This document shows positions 59,409 to 64,000 of a DNA stretch of 64,000 nucleotides, in pieces. Source of the stretch: an uncultured Selenomonadales bacterium (GTDB lineage: Bacteria > Bacillota > Negativicutes > Selenomonadales > Selenomonadaceae); the NCBI GenBank assembly GCA_937877545.1, contig CALFJE010000052.1:17953-81952 (forward strand), written 5' to 3'. The notes under the pieces were generated by a model. It ran no database searches. It had not been told where the DNA came from and saw only the letters and a list, made by a program, of their open reading frames with translations. The position numbers were made by a program, and so were the translations under genes. How positions within the stretch are numbered: position 1 is the first letter of the stretch; the number at the start of each line of letters is the position of its first letter.

Positions 59409-59434
59409 TTGACAAAAAAAATAATTATTATAAT
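59409..59434 (+). promoter_or_regulatory. Probable promoter of RTX J with poly-A spacer
   Basis: TTGACA continuing into an A run, then TATAAT at 59429-59434; the spacer is only 14 bases. It resembles the RTX F promoter region (AATTATTATAATCC shared). Confidence 0.5.
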
Positions 59435-59479
59435 CCCTGTAAGGTTAATCCCAAAAATTTTACGTGGAGAGTGGTTCTT

Positions 59480-62317
59480 ATGGCAGACTCAATCGGCAAC
59501 AGCATGGAAAGCGCAAAAGTAACGGGCACGAGCGGCGCGGAGTATATCGAAAACAGAGGCGCCTATGTTACAATCGCGGCGGGCGACGGACACGACACCG
59601 TTTATAACAACGGTTACACAGCCCGAATTCTCGGCGAGGGCGGCAACGATTCAATCTACAACGACTTCGGTGGCGACTTGTCCTCAATCAACGGCGGCGC
59701 GGGTGACGATACCGTTCTGAATTTGGGCGTAGACGTCACAATCGACGGCGGTACCGGCAACGATTTCATTTACAATAAAGAAGCTATAGAAATAAGCTCA
59801 GGCGGTGACGGCAATGACACTATCATAAGCTCAGGCACAGACGTTTTGCTTAATGGCGGCGCAGGCGACGATTACATTACCAACGAAGGCGTGCGCAACT
59901 TAATCAGAGGCGGCACGGGCAACGATACCATCCTCAATCGCAGCGACGCAACAAGTGTGACGGTAGAAAGCGGCGAGGGCAATGATTTAATCGACAACGC
60001 TGCCGCCGAAGTGACAATCAGCACGGGCACGGGAGCGGATTCCGTCGTCAATACCGGCTCCAACGTCACGATAAACGGCGGCGAAGGCAACGATTACATT
60101 ATCCTCGGCGAAGAATCCAAAAATAATCTGATTCAGTACACGTCGGGCGACGGCAAAGATTTGGTGACGGGCTTCAACGCGACGTCAAGCCTCCAAATCG
60201 GCGACGGCACCGCCTCCTATGCCACGGTCAAGAGCGGCTCTGATATAATCGTCACTGTTGGCGACGGCTCGATAACGTTGGTCGGCGCGGCTGACTTGGA
60301 GACCGTCAACATAGTTGGCAAGCTCGGCACGTCAAGCGGCTCCGATACTCAAACGGGCAGCGATACCGACGGAAAAGTTATCATCAATACAAACGCAAGT
60401 TCGCTTTTGACGGGCACGTCTTACGACGACACAATTTATAACTACGCGAGCAAAGTCTCAATCAAAGGCGGCGACGGCGGCGACCTGTTGACCACGCTCT
60501 GCAAGACCGCCAATGTCAAGATTTACGGCGAGGCGGGCAATGATACGCTGGAGGCTTACAATGCCACAAAAGCTTTGCTCAGCGGCGGCGCAGATGACGA
60601 TTACATTTACATGAGCGGCGGCTCCGGCAATACGGCATTCGGCGGAGCCGGCAACGACACCATCGAGCTTGATTCAGCCTCCGCGCAGATTCTGTATACT
60701 TCGGGCAACGGCAACGACCTAATCGACGGCTTCAACGAGACCTCGACACTTAAAATCGGCAACGGCACGGGCACCTACTCCACGCTCGACGGCGGCTCCG
60801 ACGACGTTATCTTGACGGTCGGCGACGGCAAAATAACCCTGCGCGGCGTCGGCGAGTTCGAGGATATTAAAGACCAAATCCAAGGCACGCTCGCAGATAA
60901 GCTTTTGACTTTGGACGATAATTCCACGTGGCAACAGACCCTTGAGGCGAATATCGAAATTGTTGACGCCTAGACGCGCACGAAGTCCCTCCAAATCAAG
61001 GGCAACGGGCCGGACAATACAATCCTCGGCGGCACCGGCAGAAATACAATTTGGGGCGGCGCGGGCGAGGACGTGTTCATTTACACGGGCGGTAAAGATG
61101 TTATCACCGACTACACGGCGGGCGAAGACGTTATCAGCCTGGCAACGGCGACCTTTTCCGATATTTCTAAGGCGACGACGTCGGGCGCGAACGCTTACAT
61201 TTCGCTTAGCGCGGGCAATTACATCAGCATTATCGGCGGGCAATATAAGGAGCTGACCCTCGTCGACGCGACGGGCACCGAAAATACCATGATAATCGGC
61301 GGCGAAAAATATACCGACGAATCCAAATGGCAACAAACGCTCCAAACCGCTACCGAATTTGCAACCGCCACGGAGCGCACGAAGTCCATTCAGATAACGG
61401 GCAACGCCTCGGACAATACAATCCTCGGCGGCACCGGCAGAAATACAATTTGGGGCGGCACCGGCGACGATTATATTCGCGGCGGTACCAACAATGATTC
61501 GCTCCTCGGCGAGGCAGGGCATGACACCCTTGACGGCGGCAAAGGTAACGATACGCTCCTCGGCGGCGAGGGCGAGGATGTGTTCATTTACACGGGCGGT
61601 AAAGATGTTATCACCGACTACACGTCAGGCGAGGATATGATTTCAATCGGCGCGGCTAAGGGCGATATTTCGTGGAAGGACTCCGGTACGAGCGACGTGC
61701 TCTTGACTGTCGGCAAAGCGGGCACGCTCCTCCTCAAGGGCGTAAGGAACAGCGGTTGACTGGCTTACGATTCCAACGGCGACACAATCGGCATTAACGA
61801 TACGCTGACCGTCACGAACGCGGACGGCTGGGACGTGAAAATCGCGGATACGAATTACAGGGTGATTGACGCGACCGCTCGCACGAAGGTTGATAAGCTC
61901 ACGGGCAACGACCACAACAACAAGATTTTGGGCGGCTCGGCTAAGGATATAATCAACGGCGCGGAGGGCGACGATTATTTGGTCGGCAACGGCGGCACGG
62001 ATGAAATTCACGGCGGCGAGGGCGACGATACTTTGATAGGCGGCGCAGGTAACGATTCGCTTTGGGGCGACGACGGCGCGGATACCTTTGTCTACGCCAA
62101 CGGCGACGGCAAGGACATTATCTTTGACTTCGACGCCGACGACCTGCTCCAAATCACCGGCACTTTCACGGGCACTTACAACATCGGCACGAACACGATA
62201 GCGATAAAGGTTGGCTCGACCGCCGACGCTATCACGCTCCAAGACTTCACGGCGAACACGTTCAACATAAACGGCGACAGCTACCGAATCAGCGGCACCA
62301 AGCTTATCAAAAAATAA
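59480..62317 (+). pseudogene. RTX-like repeat protein J interrupted by two in-frame stops
   Basis: ATG 59480 (GTGGAGAG upstream) opens a single reading frame of 946 codons broken only by TAG at 60971-60973 (EIVDA*TRTKSLQIKG) and TGA at 61757-61759 (VRNSG*LAYDSNGD). No frame change occurs across either. The first part has 18-residue Asn/GGxGxD repeats and two STLKIG/LQIGDG modules. The middle duplicates a NTILGGTGRNTIWGG...VFIYTGGKDVITDYT block. The end has canonical GGAGNDSLWGDDGADTF repeats and the shared C-terminal module ending RISGTKLIKK. As annotated the product would be 497 residues without the end module. Open segments after each stop are 60974-61759 and 61760-62317. Confidence 0.85.
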
Positions 62318-62331
62318 ATCTGCGCGGAGTC

Positions 62332-62375
62332 AAAAAAAATTATCCCCCGTCAACATTCGGCGGGGGAATTTTTAT
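62332..62375. terminator. Bidirectional terminator between RTX J and metY
   Basis: TCCCCCG (62343-62349) and CGGGGGA (62361-62367) with A8 before and T5 after. Confidence 0.85.
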
Positions 62376-62391
62376 TATCGATAATAAATTT

Positions 62392-63681
62392 TTAAATGGC
62401 GTCGAAGCCGTCCGCGAGGTCGTTGATGATGTCCTCGATGTGTTCGGTACCGATTGACAGGCGAATCGTGGCGGGCGTGATACCCGAAGCAATGAGTTCG
62501 CTCTCCGTCATTTGCGAGTGGGTCGTAGAGGCGGGGTGAATCACCAGCGATTTGACATCCGCGACATTGGCGAGCAACGAGAAAATCTTCAGGCTGTCGA
62601 TGAATTTCTGCGCGGCGACGGCTCCGCCCTTAATCTCAAACGTGAAAATCGAAATGCCGCCGTTCGGGAAATATTTTTTGTAAAGCGCGTGGTCGGGGTG
62701 ATGAGCAAGCGCGGGGTGATTGACTTTGGCAACCTTGGGGTGCTTGGCAAGGAAGTCGACGACCTTAAGCGCGTTCTCTACGTGACGCTCAACGCGCAAC
62801 GATAAAGTCTCGACGCCCTGCAGGAGCATGAAGGCACTCAACGGGGAAATAGCGGCTCCCATATCGCGCAGGAGAATCGCTCTGATATAGGTGACGAACG
62901 CCGCCGCGCCCAAAGCCTTATAAAAGCTGACACCGTGATAACTGGGATTCGGCTCGACCAGGTGCGGGAATTTGCCCGAAGCCGCCCAATCGAAGTTGCC
63001 GCTTTCAACGATAATGCCGCCGAGCGTGGTGCCGTGTCCGCCGAGGAACTTGGTCGCGCTGTGAACGACAATATCCGCGCCGTATTCAAACGGGCGAATC
63101 TGATAGGGCGTGGCGAACGTGTTATCAATGACGAGCGGGATTTTGTGCTTGTGAGCAATGTCGGCGACGGCTTGAATGTCAATCAGCGTGGCGTTGGGGT
63201 TGCCGACGGACTCGATAAAAATCAGCCGCGTATTGTCCTGAACAGCCGCCTCGAAAACGTCAACGCCCTTGGTCGGGTCTACGAACGTGGTTTCGACGCC
63301 GAAGTCGGGCAACGTATGCTCGAACAAGTTAAAGGTGCCGCCGTAAATGGTGGTGGCGGCAACGATGTGCTGACCTTTATGCGCAAGGGCTTGAACGACG
63401 TAGGTAACAGCCGCCGCGCCGCTGGCAACCGCCAATGCCGCAGAGCCGCCCTCCAGAGCCGCAACGCGTTTCTCGAAGACTTCCTGCGTCGGATTAGTCA
63501 AACGCCCGTAAATGTTGCCGGCGTCGCGTAAGCCGAAACGGTCTGCCGCGTGTTGGAAGTTGTGGAAGACGTAAGAGGTCGTCTGGTAAATGGGCACTGC
63601 GCGGGCGTCGGTGACGGGGTCGGCTTGCTCCTGCCCCACGTGCAGTTGAAGGGTCTCGAATTTATATTTGCGTTCGCTCAT
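62392..63681 (-). CDS. metY: O-acetylhomoserine sulfhydrylase (MetY)
   Basis: 429 residues, GGGAGG before ATG. Cys/Met-metabolism PLP family: KFETLQLHVGQEQADPVTDARAVPIYQTTSYVF, GRLTNPTQEVFEKRVAALEGG, VIDNTFATPY, SATKFLGGHGTTLGGIIV with the PLP Lys, and HPASTTHSQMTESEL. The length above 420 with an insertion is typical of MetY rather than MetB/MetC. It makes homocysteine from O-acetylhomoserine and sulfide. Monocistronic with a 100-base structured leader. Confidence 0.93.
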   Translation of the reverse strand: MSERKYKFETLQLHVGQEQADPVTDARAVPIYQTTSYVFHNFQHAADRFGLRDAGNIYGRLTNPTQEVFEKRVAALEGGSAALAVASGAAAVTYVVQALAHKGQHIVAATTIYGGTFNLFEHTLPDFGVETTFVDPTKGVDVFEAAVQDNTRLIFIESVGNPNATLIDIQAVADIAHKHKIPLVIDNTFATPYQIRPFEYGADIVVHSATKFLGGHGTTLGGIIVESGNFDWAASGKFPHLVEPNPSYHGVSFYKALGAAAFVTYIRAILLRDMGAAISPLSAFMLLQGVETLSLRVERHVENALKVVDFLAKHPKVAKVNHPALAHHPDHALYKKYFPNGGISIFTFEIKGGAVAAQKFIDSLKIFSLLANVADVKSLVIHPASTTHSQMTESELIASGITPATIRLSIGTEHIEDIINDLADGFDAI

Positions 63682-63783
63682 GATGATACCTCCCTTAACG
63701 TCGAAAAGCCCGCAAACTCAACCGCAGCTGAACTTACGAGCTTTCGTTATCGAATCACCCTTAATTTATTACTATGTCATGTG
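63682..63783 (-). promoter_or_regulatory. Structured 5' leader of metY
   Basis: About 100 bases from the predicted start site to the ATG. A stem CGAAAGC / GCTTTTCG encloses about 30 bases. It does not match SAM-I, SAM-II or T-box consensus as I know them, and no terminator-like T run is present, so any control would be at translation. Confidence 0.35.
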
Positions 63784-63789
63784 GAAGGC

Positions 63790-63818
63790 ATGATAAACAA
63801 TTTAATTTTTATTGTCAA
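63790..63818 (-). promoter_or_regulatory. Promoter of metY
   Basis: On the minus strand TTGACA (63818-63813), 17-base AT-rich spacer, TATCAT (63795-63790). Confidence 0.8.
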
Positions 63819-63892
63819 GCAAATTTTGGGCGCGGCGCGAGTAACAAAAAATCGCCGCCCGAAATTGAGCGGTGACCTTTGGCTTGCAATGT

Positions 63893-64000
63893 TCAATTCA
63901 ACGTCGCCTCTTCCCCGAAGGCGAAGTAGTAGCCGACTTTGAAGCACTCCTGCAGAAATTTTCTGTCCGCCTCGTTCGCGACCGCAGATATTGCGTCTTT
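63893..64000 (-). CDS. Hypothetical protein, C-terminal fragment
   Basis: The last 35 codons of a minus-strand gene running off the window: KDAISAVANEADRKFLQECF, KVGYYFAFGEEATLN, stop. Predicted amphipathic helix followed by a short tail. Not identifiable from this piece. Confidence 0.5.
   Translation of the reverse strand, partial: KDAISAVANEADRKFLQECFKVGYYFAFGEEATLN

Noticed and set aside
61757..61759. TGA in RTX J as a selenocysteine codon
   Set aside because: It falls in a repeat-protein context with no redox motif, I see no bSECIS-like stem-loop directly after it, and a TAG also interrupts the gene upstream.

Overview
This window is 64 kb of chromosome from an anaerobic bacterium of the Bacillota. 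Negativicutes of the Selenomonas type fit best, but that is inference from gene content: an FMN riboswitch ahead of riboflavin genes, cobalamin genes, a PPi-type phosphofructokinase, O-acetylhomoserine sulfhydrylase, an Est1E-like esterase and many RTX-type repeat proteins. Promoters are of the TTGACA/TATAAT type, Shine-Dalgarno sites are strong, both tRNA genes encode CCA, and TTG/GTG starts are common.

Layout. 1-7.5 kb: the 3' end of a trpG/pabA gene, then a plus-strand run of low-molecular-weight phosphatase, sigma-70 factor, RecQ-like helicase, thioredoxin reductase, two glutaredoxins flanking a wrecked GIY-YIG nuclease gene, and a glutathione-peroxidase-type enzyme. 7.5-12.4 kb (minus): ubiX and cobJ, then an envelope/peptidoglycan-recycling group (NlpC/P60 hydrolase, MupG, MurQ, polysaccharide deacetylase). 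12.5-16 kb: cobD, a GT8 glycosyltransferase frameshifted at a C8 tract, and a CDF metal transporter. 16.1-20.7 kb: a compact four-gene signalling operon (HTH-PIN, PIN-kinase-zinc ribbon, TerY-like vWA, PP2C-wHTH), followed by tRNA-Ala, a DUF362 protein and an Hsp70-like gene with its own promoter. 24.4-29.7 kb: ribD, two small genes, the FMN riboswitch, ribE, a decayed dehydrogenase, ribBA and ribH. 29.7-34.3 kb: an MBL-fold enzyme, secreted and anchored proteins, tRNA-Gln, a NagZ-like lipoprotein, a Dabb protein and a nitrilase-family amidase. 34.4-62.3 kb: eight RTX-like loci (named A-J in the entries, skipping B and H), three of them broken. They are interrupted by an acetyltransferase, a lipoprotein, two alpha/beta hydrolases and a PPi-phosphofructokinase. 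62.4-64 kb: metY and the end of one more gene.

How genes work together. NagZ, MupG, MurQ, the deacetylase and NlpC/P60 form a plausible cell-wall turnover and MurNAc salvage set. The rib genes form a riboswitch-controlled riboflavin pathway. The kinase, phosphatase and vWA genes match the TerY-P type triad and carry two PIN nuclease domains, so phosphorylation-controlled RNA cleavage in stress or phage defence is a reasonable hypothesis. The RTX-like proteins lack N-terminal signal peptides and share C-terminal modules, as expected for type I secretion, but no secretion apparatus lies in the window.

Three genome-scale signals stand out. The octamer CTGCGCGG, mostly extended to AATCTGCGCGG, recurs about 70 times by hand count, in genes and between them and in all reading frames. 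A dispersed hairpin-bearing repeat has supplied the C-terminal ends of several proteins. Frameshifts repeatedly fall in homopolymers, so raw reads should be checked before calling phase variation or pseudogenes.
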